Origin: an uncultured Pelagibacteraceae bacterium
GTDB taxonomy: Bacteria; Pseudomonadota; Alphaproteobacteria; Pelagibacterales; Pelagibacteraceae
Direction: 5' to 3'
NCBI GenBank assembly: GCA_902592985.1
Contig: CACJGR010000001.1
Coordinates: 62,001-126,000 of the forward strand
Length of the DNA stretch: 64,000 nucleotides
Part shown: positions 46,397 through 54,337 of the stretch, piece by piece
Layout: the number at the start of each line of letters is the position of its first letter
Numbering within the stretch: position 1 is the first letter of the stretch
Translations under genes and position numbers: made by a program
The notes under the pieces: model-generated
Seen by the model: the letters and a program-made list of their open reading frames with translations, nothing else
Database searches by the model: none
Told to the model about the DNA's origin: nothing

Positions 46397-46719
46397 CTTA
46401 TATCGTAAACGACAAATGTATTAAATGTAAATTGACTGATTGTGTTGAAGTGTGCCCAGTTGATTGTTTTTATGAAGGAAAAAATATGCTTGTAATTAAA
46501 CCTGATGAGTGTATAGATTGTGGCGTTTGCGAACCAGAATGTCCAATAGATGCTATAGTTCCAGACACTGAAGATGATAATGGAAAATGGTTAGAATTAA
46601 ACACAAAATATTCAGAAATTTGGCCAAATATAATCAAAAAAAAAGATCCACCAAAAGATAGTAAAGAACATGAAAATGAAGAAAATAAATTTGAAAAATA
46701 TTTTAAAGAAAACATTTAA
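46393..46719 (+). CDS. fdxA: 7Fe ferredoxin (FdxA type)
   Basis: A 108-aa ferredoxin. Cysteines at 9, 12, 17, 21, 25, 40, 43, 46 and 50 give the 3Fe-4S/4Fe-4S pattern ([17 protein letters not shown] and [12 protein letters not shown]). It transfers low-potential electrons; the partner is unknown. The C-terminal tail is Lys/Glu-rich. The last 50 nt overlap the start of carD in another frame, so the two are tightly linked. This FdxA-CarD adjacency is common in alphaproteobacteria. Confidence 0.95.
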   Translation: MTYIVNDKCIKCKLTDCVEVCPVDCFYEGKNMLVIKPDECIDCGVCEPECPIDAIVPDTEDDNGKWLELNTKYSEIWPNIIKKKDPPKDSKEHENEENKFEKYFKENI

Positions 46720-47503
46720 AAATAAAAAAAAATCATTAAGTAAAAATAAGAAAAAAAGTAAAGCTCCTAAAAAATTTAAAGTTACCAAAGTTTCAAAAAA
46801 AACAAAAAAAACAAAAAAAACTATAAAATCAAAAATTAAAATTTCACCTAAATCTGAAAAAGCTGCTAAAGAAGAAAATAAAATTAATAATTTAAGAATT
46901 CCCAAAAATAACGAACTAAAACCAGAAATTAAAAAAATAAAAAAACAAGAAACTGAAAAAAAAGAATATAAACCTAAAGATTATATAGTATATCCAAAGC
47001 ATGGTGTTGGACAAATTTTGTCAGTTAGCTCAAAAACTATAGGTGGGATTGATGTTCAATGTTACGACATTAAATTTGAAAAAGATAAAGCAATAGGTTT
47101 GCTGCCAATTAATAAACAATCTCATTTAAGACCTTTGGCTACAATTAATCAAATAAACAAATCTATTTCCATACTAAAAAGCAAACCAAAAATTAAAAGA
47201 TCAATGTGGAGTAGAAGAGCTCAAGAATATGAACAAAAAATAACTTCTGGTAAAATTTATGATTTAGCTGAAGTTGTTAGAGATCTAAACAAAGGTGATG
47301 ATTTAATGGTAGATCAATCATATAGCGAAAGACAACTTTTTGAAAAAGCATATGAAAGAATATTATCAGAATTTCAAGTAGTCATGGAATTATCGTTTGA
47401 AGACACAAAAAAAAAATTAGATAAAGCTCTTAAAAGAAACTTAGAAATTCAAACTTCAAAAGTAGAACCAAAACCAGAAGAACCTATAGAAATGTCAGAG
47501 TAA
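46670..47503 (+). CDS. carD: CarD-family RNA polymerase-binding regulator with Lys-rich N-terminal extension
   Basis: A 277-aa protein. Residues about 100-277 form a CarD/CdnL module: [16 protein letters not shown] (RNA polymerase beta-binding Tudor-like domain), then a helical domain with [14 protein letters not shown], the tryptophan region that stabilises open promoter complexes. Residues 1-98 are an extra, low-complexity tail in which about half the residues in the first 60 are Lys. No other Met lies in the tail beyond residue 3, so the start overlapping fdxA is the best choice. A terminator follows the stop codon. Confidence 0.85.
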   Translation: MKMKKINLKNILKKTFKNKKKSLSKNKKKSKAPKKFKVTKVSKKTKKTKKTIKSKIKISPKSEKAAKEENKINNLRIPKNNELKPEIKKIKKQETEKKEYKPKDYIVYPKHGVGQILSVSSKTIGGIDVQCYDIKFEKDKAIGLLPINKQSHLRPLATINQINKSISILKSKPKIKRSMWSRRAQEYEQKITSGKIYDLAEVVRDLNKGDDLMVDQSYSERQLFEKAYERILSEFQVVMELSFEDTKKKLDKALKRNLEIQTSKVEPKPEEPIEMSE

Positions 47504-47549
47504 AAAAAACGCTCCCTATAAATATTTTTATAAGAAGCGTTCTTTTTTT
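47502..47549. terminator. Bidirectional intrinsic terminator after carD and the 22-aa peptide gene
   Basis: AACGCT (47508-47513) pairs with AGCGTT (47536-47541), and an inner stem TATAAA/TTTATA closes a short loop with an internal mismatch. A T-rich run (TCTTTTTTT) follows on the plus strand, and a run of eight T follows on the minus strand. It thus can end carD transcription and, in the other direction, the transcript of the peptide gene at 47567-47635. Confidence 0.75.
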
Positions 47550-47566
47550 AAAAAAAGAATATTTTT

Positions 47567-47635
47567 TTATCTTCTTCTTCTTCTTTTTTTAGCTTTCTTT
47601 TTGCCTTTTTTAGCTTTTTTTCTTCTTTTAGCCAT
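47567..47635 (-). CDS. 22-aa extremely basic peptide (Lys/Arg-rich)
   Basis: The ORF encodes MAKRRKKAKKGKKKAKK followed by five Arg, so 17 of 22 residues are basic. The only others are Met, three Ala and one Gly. It resembles histone-tail or nucleic-acid-binding peptides, but no family is recognised. Support for expression is good for its size: an AGGGAG Shine-Dalgarno 6 nt before the ATG, a consensus TTGACA -35 box further upstream, a palindrome between, and a terminator after the stop. It lies convergent with carD, whose own product has a similar Lys-rich tail. It might bind DNA, RNA or ribosomes. Confidence 0.65.
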   Translation of the reverse strand: MAKRRKKAKKGKKKAKKRRRRR

Positions 47636-47657
47636 CTTTAGCTCCCTGTTTTTGTTT

Positions 47658-47674
47658 CGAATCAAAATGATTCG
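47658..47674. promoter_or_regulatory. Perfect palindrome upstream of the 22-aa peptide gene
   Basis: CGAATCA-AAA-TGATTCG has 7-bp arms around a 3-nt loop. It lies just downstream of the inferred transcription start and about 23 nt before the ATG. It could be an operator or a short 5' UTR hairpin. Confidence 0.45.
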
Positions 47675-47685
47675 TTAATAACTAA

Positions 47686-47714
47686 TTTTTATTTTTTTTA
47701 ATTGGTTATGTCAA
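47686..47714 (-). promoter_or_regulatory. Candidate promoter of the 22-aa peptide gene
   Basis: A consensus TTGACA (47714-47709) is followed after 17 nt by TAAAAA (47691-47686), giving a predicted start near 47680. A consensus -35 box is rare by eye in this window. It lies in the 197-nt gap between the peptide gene and the acyl-CoA ligase gene. Confidence 0.55.
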
Positions 47715-47832
47715 ATATTTAATTTTTTGTATTTTTATATTATTTTTTTTTTTTTTAAAAAAAATTATTTTTAGTTAAAAACGCTTTGTTTTACTTGTTT
47801 AATTGAGTATTAAAACTTTTTATTTAATTTAG

Positions 47833-49566
47833 TTATGAATAAAGATTTTCTAACTCTTTTTTAAATTTTTCTGTTACTTTTTTTCTTTTTACTTTCATTG
47901 TTGGTGTTAACAAACCATTTTCTATGGAAAAACTTTCATCTATTAATTGAATTTTTTTAATCTTTTCTACTAAAGTTAATTTTTTATTTATAGTTTCAAT
48001 TGTTTTATTAATTACGTCTTTATCGTTTAAAAATTCTTTATTTGGAACTATTAGTGCTACTAAATAATTTTTTTTATCTCCATATACCATGCATTGATCA
48101 ATTTCTGTTGCACTAGTGATCATGTTTTCAATTTTTGCCGGTGAAATATTATCTCCTCCAGCGCTAACAATAATATCTTTTTTTCTATCAGTGATTTTAA
48201 GATAACCATCTTGAGTATCTATTTCTCCTATATCTCCAGTGTACAACCATCCATCTCTAATGACCTTTGCTGTTTCTTCTTTTTTATTCCAATATCCCAG
48301 CATTACATTTTCACCCTTAACCAATATTTCTCCATCTTCTGCAATTTTAACTTTGTTTCCTTTAAAAGGAGGTCCCACAGTTTCAACTTTTATTTTGTGA
48401 ATGGGATTACAACTCACTACAGGAGAGGTTTCGGTTAAGCCATATCCTTGAAGAGTAGGTAGTCCAATAGCATTTAAAAATTCACCTATTTCCTTATCCA
48501 AAGCTCCTCCCCCAGAAATAAAAGCTTTTAAATTTCCACCAAATTGGTTTTTTATTTTTTTTCTAACTAATAGATCCATCAGTGAATTTAGTAATTTTTC
48601 AAGAAAAGTCATTTTTTCCTTTAACAATTTTTTTTTGCCCAATCGGATAGTTTCGCTAATTAACTTAGCTTTAAAACCAGTTTGTTTTTTCATATTAATA
48701 TTAATTTTGTTGTAGAGATTTTGATAGAATCTTGGAACAGCTGTCATAATAGTCGGCTTTGCTTCAGATATATTATCTAAAAGCTTTTCAATTTTTTCTG
48801 CATAATATATTTTAGCTCCTACCGCTATTTGTACAAATTGTACACAGTGTTCATATGAATGTGAAAGAGGTAACCATGTTAAAAAAATTGGTCTTGAATC
48901 GATTAATGGTTTCATAATTTCACTTGCTCCCACAAGGTTGTTTAAAATACCACCGTGACTCAAAATTACTCCTTTTGGATTGCCTCCTGTTCCTGAAGTA
49001 TAAATTATACAAGCTGCTGATGATCTTTTTAAATTTAAATTTTGTATTTTATCTTTTTCAGCTAAATCATTTTTCATTAAAAAATTAAAATCTAAATATT
49101 TTTCTTTATCATCTATATTTAAATTATGTTGTGCTTTTTCTGCCTCATCAAAAATAATTACTTTTTTTATAAAATTTTTTTTATTAATAACTGAATTTAA
49201 TTTTTTTAGCATATCGTTGTTTGAAACGATTACGATCGTTGGTTCACAATCTTCAATTAAATATTTGTAATCTTCTTCTGTGTAAGTTATGTATGCTGGT
49301 ACCGTAATTGCACCCGATAACATTATAGCTAAATCAGAAATAAACCATTCAGGTCTATTTTCTGACACTAAAAGACATCTATCACCTTCTTTAACATTTT
49401 CTTTTAATGTTTTTGAAAGTTTAAATATATTTATTTTTGTTTCCTCCCAGGTAAAAGTTTTTTTGTTACTTGGATTTAACCATTGTAAAAAAACACTTTT
49501 TGGGTCTTGTTTTTCAGACTGATAAAAAAATAATTCAATTAAACTGTTAAAATTATCTAAATTCAT
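47833..49566 (-). CDS. Long-chain fatty acid-CoA ligase-like AMP-binding protein
   Basis: A 577-aa ANL-superfamily ligase resembling FadD15/FAA1-type long-chain acyl-CoA synthetases. Motifs are IIYTSGTGGNPKGVILSHGG (ATP/phosphate loop), LPLSHSYEHCVQF, GYGLTETSPVVSCNP, GWLYTGDIGEID and DRKKDIIVSAGGDNISPAKIE. The ending is LLTPTMKVKRKKVTEKF. It activates fatty acids with ATP and CoA. The start at 49566 (MNLDNFNS) is preferred because frame upstream is antisense to tRNA-Leu. Confidence 0.88.
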   Translation of the reverse strand: MNLDNFNSLIELFFYQSEKQDPKSVFLQWLNPSNKKTFTWEETKINIFKLSKTLKENVKEGDRCLLVSENRPEWFISDLAIMLSGAITVPAYITYTEEDYKYLIEDCEPTIVIVSNNDMLKKLNSVINKKNFIKKVIIFDEAEKAQHNLNIDDKEKYLDFNFLMKNDLAEKDKIQNLNLKRSSAACIIYTSGTGGNPKGVILSHGGILNNLVGASEIMKPLIDSRPIFLTWLPLSHSYEHCVQFVQIAVGAKIYYAEKIEKLLDNISEAKPTIMTAVPRFYQNLYNKININMKKQTGFKAKLISETIRLGKKKLLKEKMTFLEKLLNSLMDLLVRKKIKNQFGGNLKAFISGGGALDKEIGEFLNAIGLPTLQGYGLTETSPVVSCNPIHKIKVETVGPPFKGNKVKIAEDGEILVKGENVMLGYWNKKEETAKVIRDGWLYTGDIGEIDTQDGYLKITDRKKDIIVSAGGDNISPAKIENMITSATEIDQCMVYGDKKNYLVALIVPNKEFLNDKDVINKTIETINKKLTLVEKIKKIQLIDESFSIENGLLTPTMKVKRKKVTEKFKKELENLYS

Positions 49567-49575
49567 AACATATTT

Positions 49576-49660
49576 TGGTGGGCGAAGAGAGAATCGAACT
49601 CTCACTTCTTGCAAAACACGATTTTGAGTCGTGCGCGTCTACCAGTTCCGCCATTCGCCC
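49576..49660 (-). tRNA. tRNA-Leu (anticodon CAA)
   Basis: An 85-nt class II tRNA with encoded CCA. The acceptor GGGCGAA pairs perfectly with TTCGCCC. The anticodon stem CACGA/TCGTG encloses CTCAAAA with anticodon CAA. A long variable arm (TTTTGCAAGAAG) and T arm GAGAG-TTCGATT-CTCTC follow. It begins 5 nt after the stop of a 60-aa ORF on the same strand. Confidence 0.96.
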
Positions 49661-49665
49661 TTATA

Positions 49666-49848
49666 TTAACTTTTATTTAGGCAACTATTTATTAAAATTG
49701 CCATTAAAATCCATATTATAAACGTATCTCCATGAGACATTTGGTATTTTGCTCCACTAAATTTAGCAATAAATAATACTGCATATATAATGATTGGTGA
49801 TAAAATTAAGCTTATAATTAAATTTTTTAACACATTTATATAATTCAT
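49666..49848 (-). CDS. Small hypothetical membrane protein (60 aa)
   Basis: A 60-aa ORF with two hydrophobic segments (about residues 8-30 and 43-56) joined by a short polar loop containing KFSGAKYQMSHGD. No family is recognised. It fills the space between the divergent VTT-domain gene (42-nt gap) and tRNA-Leu (5-nt gap), and the tRNA may be processed from its transcript. The mixed polar loop and complete use of the gap suggest a real gene, but evidence is limited. Confidence 0.5.
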   Translation of the reverse strand: MNYINVLKNLIISLILSPIIIYAVLFIAKFSGAKYQMSHGDTFIIWILMAILINSCLNKS

Positions 49849-49890
49849 AATTAAATAGTATAAGAACTCAAATTATATTAAAACCAAAAA

Positions 49891-50487
49891 ATGTTTAAAG
49901 AATTATATGAAAAATCTTTAAAATTAGCAGCACATAAAAGTTCAAAGTTTTTTTTAGCTATTATTTCGTTTGTTGAAAGTTCTTTTTTTCCAATCCCACC
50001 AGATATTATGATTGTTCCAATGGTGATTGCAAAAAAAAATGATTATTTAAAAATATTTTTAATTGCTACGATATTTTCTGTTCTAGGAGGGTTATTTGGT
50101 TATTTGATTGGTTCGACTTTTTTAGAATTATCAATGACTCTTATTGAATTTTATGGTTATGAGGAAAAAGTTCTAGATCTTCAAAATAAAATGTCCAGCA
50201 AAAGTGGCATTGTATTTTGGTTAGGAACATTATTTCTTGCAGGTTTTACACCATTGCCTTTTAAAGTATTTACAATAACAAGTGGAATAATAAGTTTTAA
50301 TATAATTATATTCTTTTTTATCTGTCTGATTTCACGTGGTTTAAGATTTTTTATTGTGGCTTTTCTCTCGGCCAAATTTGGCAAAGCTTTTGGTCCCTTT
50401 ATAGAAAAAAATGGAGCTATGTGGTTTTCAATTATAGGTGTTGCTTTAGTAGTAATTGCTATGATTATATATTTTATTATTAATTAA
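49891..50487 (+). CDS. YqaA/DedA-like VTT-domain membrane protein
   Basis: A 198-aa membrane protein with about five helices. FVESSFFPIPPDIMIVPMVIA (residues about 27-47) and LAGFTPLPFKVFTITSGI (about 111-128) are the paired re-entrant motifs of the VTT (SNARE-associated) family, with the Gly/Pro-rich G-x-P pattern. Relatives act in membrane homeostasis, possibly lipid scrambling or undecaprenyl phosphate traffic. It is followed by dsbB with a 1-nt gap. Confidence 0.85.
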   Translation: MFKELYEKSLKLAAHKSSKFFLAIISFVESSFFPIPPDIMIVPMVIAKKNDYLKIFLIATIFSVLGGLFGYLIGSTFLELSMTLIEFYGYEEKVLDLQNKMSSKSGIVFWLGTLFLAGFTPLPFKVFTITSGIISFNIIIFFFICLISRGLRFFIVAFLSAKFGKAFGPFIEKNGAMWFSIIGVALVVIAMIIYFIIN

Positions 50488-50488
50488 A

Positions 50489-50974
50489 ATGTCTCAAATA
50501 AAAAATAGAACTACACTTAACTTAATTTTGATATTTAGTATTTTTGCTTTAACTGCAGCATATTTTATTCAATATATTTTAGGTCACAAACCTTGTAATC
50601 TTTGCTTAATTGAAAGACTACCTTATATTTTTGCAATAATATTCATTTTTTTAGGCATAATTTTAAAAAAATTTGAGAAAGCTATTATTATTTCTTTAAT
50701 CTTAATTTTTGTAACTGCAACTATTATATCTTTTTACCATTTTGGAATTGAACAAGGCTTTTTTAAAGAATCTTTAGTGTGTAATTTAGATAATAATACT
50801 ATTAATTTATCCAAGGAGGATTTGAAAAAAGAACTACAACAACAAACTGTTAGCTGCAAAAATGTTACCTTTAGAATTTTTGGCTTATCACTTGCTACAA
50901 TAAATACCATTATATCTTTAATATTAAGTGTTATAACTATTAAACTTTTTTTAAATTATGGAAAAAACAAATAA
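50489..50974 (+). CDS. dsbB: Disulfide bond formation protein B
   Basis: A 161-aa inner-membrane quinone reductase that reoxidises DsbA. Four membrane segments are visible. The first periplasmic loop has the redox pair KPCNLCLIERLPY (CxxC near residues 35-38), and the second periplasmic loop carries SLVCNL and VSCKNV as the second pair. It overlaps coq7 by 17 nt. Placement next to a ubiquinone biosynthesis gene is fitting because DsbB passes electrons to ubiquinone. Confidence 0.9.
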   Translation: MSQIKNRTTLNLILIFSIFALTAAYFIQYILGHKPCNLCLIERLPYIFAIIFIFLGIILKKFEKAIIISLILIFVTATIISFYHFGIEQGFFKESLVCNLDNNTINLSKEDLKKELQQQTVSCKNVTFRIFGLSLATINTIISLILSVITIKLFLNYGKNK

Positions 50975-51491
50975 AACTAAAGTTGAAGAATTTATAAGAG
51001 TTGATCATGCTGGTGAACGAGGTGCTATCAAAATATATGAAGGACAATTGTTAGCATTAAATACTTTAGTAAAAGATGACAATTTAAAAAAAACAATCCA
51101 AGAAATGAAGACTCAAGAGAAAGAACATTGTAATTTTTTTGAAAATGAAATCAAAAGAAGAAATATTAAGCCTACAAAACTAATGCCTTTATGGGATTTA
51201 TTAAGTGTTGGTCTTGGTTTTGGTTCAACGTTACTTGGAAAGGAAGCAGCAATGCTTTGTACAGCATCTGTTGAAGAAGTTATTGATGAACATTATAGAA
51301 AGCAAATAAATCAATTAAAATCTGATGAAAAAATATTAAAAGAAAAAATTAAAAAATTCAGACTAGATGAATTGCATCATAAAGATATTGCTTATGAAAA
51401 AGGCGCAACCAAAAAAGGTTTGTACAAAATCTTAGATAAAATCATTAAAACAGGCTCTAAAGTAGCTATAAATATATCAGAAAAAATTTAA
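50958..51491 (+). CDS. coq7: Demethoxyubiquinone hydroxylase (COQ7/CAT5)
   Basis: A 177-aa di-iron monooxygenase for a late ubiquinone step. It has the family start IRVDHAGERGAIKIYEGQ (residues about 12-29) with an iron-ligand Glu, EKEHCNFFENE (E-x-x-H, about 53-63), SVEEVIDEHYRKQ and a final DELHHKDIA. The length is normal for the alphaproteobacterial type. The last base is directly adjacent to the stop of the convergent HNH gene. Confidence 0.95.
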   Translation: MEKTNKTKVEEFIRVDHAGERGAIKIYEGQLLALNTLVKDDNLKKTIQEMKTQEKEHCNFFENEIKRRNIKPTKLMPLWDLLSVGLGFGSTLLGKEAAMLCTASVEEVIDEHYRKQINQLKSDEKILKEKIKKFRLDELHHKDIAYEKGATKKGLYKILDKIIKTGSKVAINISEKI

Positions 51492-52058
51492 TTAAGGCTC
51501 TAATTCTACATCCCAATACAAATAATCTATCCAACTTTTATGAAGAAAGTTTGGAGGAAAGTTTTTTCCATTTCTATGCAAGTCTTCTGTTGAAGGCTGA
51601 TAAGGTTTTTGGTTTAGAGTCATCTCGGAATGATTAATAAGATGACCACCTTTTTTAACATTACAATTTGAACAGGCTGTTACAACATTATTCCAATCTG
51701 TTTTTCCACCTTTTGATCTAGGCAACAAATGATCAAATGTTAATTCACTTTTACTGCCGCAGTACTGACAAGTAAACTTATCTCTTAAGAAAACATTGAA
51801 TCTAGTAAAGTTTGGGTTTGATTGTGGTCTGATGTAACTTTTTAATGCAATTACACTTGGCAATTTCATAGAAAATGAAGGACTACTTATCACACGATCA
51901 TAATTATTTACAATTATCACTCTATCTAGATAAACTGATTTAACAGAATCTTGCCAACTCCAAAGTGATAATGGATAGTAACTTAAAGGTCTATAATCAG
52001 CATTTAAAACTAATGCTGGGCATTTTTCTAATGAAATATTTTCATTAATAAAGGTCAT
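51492..52058 (-). CDS. HNH endonuclease family protein
   Basis: A 188-aa protein. The N-terminal region ALVLNADYRPLSYYPLSLWSW is typical of a widespread bacterial HNH group. The HNH core follows: FTCQYCGSKSELTFDHLLPRS (two Cys and the catalytic Asp-His) and WNNVVTACSNCNVKKGG (Asn and second Cys pair). The cellular role is unknown in this housekeeping form. It is not tied to a restriction system here. Confidence 0.9.
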   Translation of the reverse strand: MTFINENISLEKCPALVLNADYRPLSYYPLSLWSWQDSVKSVYLDRVIIVNNYDRVISSPSFSMKLPSVIALKSYIRPQSNPNFTRFNVFLRDKFTCQYCGSKSELTFDHLLPRSKGGKTDWNNVVTACSNCNVKKGGHLINHSEMTLNQKPYQPSTEDLHRNGKNFPPNFLHKSWIDYLYWDVELEP

Positions 52059-52124
52059 ATTTAGACTAAGACTAGCTTAAATTATTTTATTAATCAATAG
52101 GACTAAATCTTTATTAAAATTTTA

Positions 52125-52781
52125 TTAAATTTTTAAGTTTTTCTTTATATATTCTAAAGCTAAGCTTGAACTTTCGAGAGGAATATAATGACCACAATTT
52201 TTTAACATATTCGTTTCTACTTCTATATTATTTCTAATTAAAAAATCTTTAGCTTCTAATAAATTTACAGAAGGAACAACTTCGTCAAGATCTCCATGTA
52301 ATAATAACATTTTAGTGTTAGAAATTTTTCTTTTAGAAAGACTATCTTTATCTATAATTTTTCCAGAAAATCCAACGATACAATTAAAGTTTTCATGACT
52401 AGTTAAACCCAAATTGATAGACATCATGCATCCCTGACTAAAGCCGCACAAACAAATCTGAGAATTTTTTAACTTAAATTCTTTTTTAACTTCACCAATA
52501 AATTGATGAAGTTTTTTTTCGGCTTTTATTGATTGTTCTATAATGTATTGCGGATCCTCTTTAGTTAAGTCAAACCATTGAAATCCCTTAGGATTTACTG
52601 AACATTTTTCATCGGCATCGGGACATAGAAAAATAGTGTTAGTCAAAAATCTTTTCCAATTTAAGGTTAACATACTCATATCTTTTCCATCACCACCATA
52701 TCCATGCAGCAATATTATTGCATTATTAATTGGAGTATCTTTTTCAGGTTTTATAATTATTGTTTTAAGACAGAATGTCAT
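52125..52781 (-). CDS. Alpha/beta hydrolase (phospholipase/carboxylesterase family)
   Basis: A 218-aa serine hydrolase. LLHGYGGDGKDM gives the oxyanion region, CLCGFSQGCMMSINLGL the GFSQG nucleophile elbow typical of the carboxylesterase/phospholipase family, LLHGDLDEVVPSVN the Asp, and NCGHYIPLES the His. It probably hydrolyses short-chain esters or lysophospholipids. It is divergent from argH with 49 nt between starts. Confidence 0.88.
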   Translation of the reverse strand: MTFCLKTIIIKPEKDTPINNAIILLHGYGGDGKDMSMLTLNWKRFLTNTIFLCPDADEKCSVNPKGFQWFDLTKEDPQYIIEQSIKAEKKLHQFIGEVKKEFKLKNSQICLCGFSQGCMMSINLGLTSHENFNCIVGFSGKIIDKDSLSKRKISNTKMLLLHGDLDEVVPSVNLLEAKDFLIRNNIEVETNMLKNCGHYIPLESSSLALEYIKKNLKI

Positions 52782-52830
52782 AAGAATTTAATACTAAAAA
52801 TTTCACGCCAAATGAGTATAGTTAAATATC

Positions 52831-54219
52831 ATGAACAAAAATAAAAACAACCAAACAATCTGGAATACACGAATTAAAAAAAATGCTTCCACAGTATTTA
52901 AAAAATTCGTTAGTTCTATAGATATAGACAAAAAACTTTATAAAGAAGACATTGCTGGCTCTATCGCTCATGTTGAAATGTTATTTAGACAAAAAATAAT
53001 ATCATTTAAAATTAAAAATAAAATTGTTTACGGTTTAAGTAAAATTGAAAAAGAAATAATTAAAAAAAAATTTGAATACAATAGAGAGTATGAAGATATT
53101 CATATAAATATTGAAAAAAGATTATTTCAATTAATTGGCGAAGAAGCAGGATATATTCACACTGCAAGATCTAGAAATGATCAAGTCATTACAGATTTTA
53201 AAATTTGGTTAAGGTCAGCAACTATTAAAATAAATAAAAGTTTAGATAACACAATAAAGATAATTTTAAAAATTGCAGAAAAAAATGTGACAACAGTTAT
53301 GCCTGGATTTACCCATTTAAAAAATGCTCAAGCGGTATCATTTTCACACTATCTTTTGGCTTATGTAGAAATGTTTAAAAGAGACAAAAGAAGATTTATT
53401 AATAATTTAGAAAGTTTATATGAAAATCCACTTGGTGTAGCTGCTTTAACTGGAACTTCATTTAACATAGATAGAAATTTCACAACAAAAAAATTAGGCT
53501 TTAAAAAACCAACAAGTAATTCGATTGATACAGTTGCAGATAGAGATTTTGTTTTAGATTTTTTATACAGCGTTTCAGTATGCTCTTTACACATTTCAAG
53601 AATAGCAGAAGAATTCATAATTTGGAATTCAGATGCATTTGGCCTTATTAATCTTTCCGACACTGTAGTTACTGGTTCGTCAATAATGCCTCAAAAAAAA
53701 AATCCTGATCCATTAGAATATTTAAGGGGTAAATCGGGTACTAGCTTTGGAAATTTATTTTCAATGCTAACAATATTAAAGGGTTTGCCATTATCTTATT
53801 TTAAAGATCTTCAAGATGATAAAGAAATAGTTTTTAAGTCAAATGAAACATTAATTAATTGCATTCAAATACTTAATGAAGTTTTAAAAAATTTTAGCCC
53901 TAATAAGAAAAAAATGTTAGAACTTGCCAATATTGGATATATCACCGCAACTGATTTAGCAGATTACCTCGTAAAAAATCATGAAATGTCTTTTAGAAAA
54001 GCATACCAAGTGACAGCTTTAATTGTTAATTATGCTGAAAAAAAGAAAAAGAAACTACATGAATTAAATATTAATGAATTGAATAAAATAGAGCCAAAAC
54101 TGACAAAAGATGTACTAAAGATTTTTGACTTAAAATACTCAGTTAGCTCTAAAAAATCTTACGGTGGAACATCTTTTGATAATATCAAAAAGATGATAAC
54201 TAAATATAAAAATACTTAA
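52831..54219 (+). CDS. argH: Argininosuccinate lyase
   Basis: A 462-aa enzyme that splits argininosuccinate into arginine and fumarate. It shows the fumarase/aspartase-superfamily signature GSSIMPQKKNPDPLE with the mobile catalytic loop, and HTARSRNDQVITDFKIWLR (about residues 110-128) and TVMPGFTHLKNAQAVSF with the active-site His. The length is standard. It is the first gene of argH-lptM-lysA-plsC, with the lipoprotein gene starting 1 nt after its stop. Confidence 0.96.
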   Translation: MNKNKNNQTIWNTRIKKNASTVFKKFVSSIDIDKKLYKEDIAGSIAHVEMLFRQKIISFKIKNKIVYGLSKIEKEIIKKKFEYNREYEDIHINIEKRLFQLIGEEAGYIHTARSRNDQVITDFKIWLRSATIKINKSLDNTIKIILKIAEKNVTTVMPGFTHLKNAQAVSFSHYLLAYVEMFKRDKRRFINNLESLYENPLGVAALTGTSFNIDRNFTTKKLGFKKPTSNSIDTVADRDFVLDFLYSVSVCSLHISRIAEEFIIWNSDAFGLINLSDTVVTGSSIMPQKKNPDPLEYLRGKSGTSFGNLFSMLTILKGLPLSYFKDLQDDKEIVFKSNETLINCIQILNEVLKNFSPNKKKMLELANIGYITATDLADYLVKNHEMSFRKAYQVTALIVNYAEKKKKKLHELNINELNKIEPKLTKDVLKIFDLKYSVSSKKSYGGTSFDNIKKMITKYKNT

Positions 54220-54220
54220 A

Positions 54221-54337
54221 ATGATAAAAAAAACAATATTAATGGCTTTGTGCTTATTTTTTTTATTTGCATGCGGAAAAAAAGGAGATCCTGAATACAA
54301 AGCAAAAAAAAATAATATCTTTATTACTAAAATTTAA
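54221..54337 (+). CDS. lptM: Small LptM-like lipoprotein (38 aa)
   Basis: A 38-aa ORF with a Lys-rich n-region, a hydrophobic stretch and a lipobox LFAC, where Cys18 would be lipidated. CGKKGDPEY follows, matching the LptM/YifL family core (C-G-x-K-G-P/D). LptM in enterics helps maturation of the outer-membrane LPS translocon protein LptD. Placement between argH and lysA agrees with the common yifL-lysA adjacency. It overlaps lysA by 1 nt (TAATG). Confidence 0.8.
   Translation: MIKKTILMALCLFFLFACGKKGDPEYKAKKNNIFITKI

Noticed and set aside
49567-49614. A 16-residue extension of the acyl-CoA ligase
   Set aside because: It is translated from the antisense of tRNA-Leu; MNLDNFNS at 49566 is the natural start.
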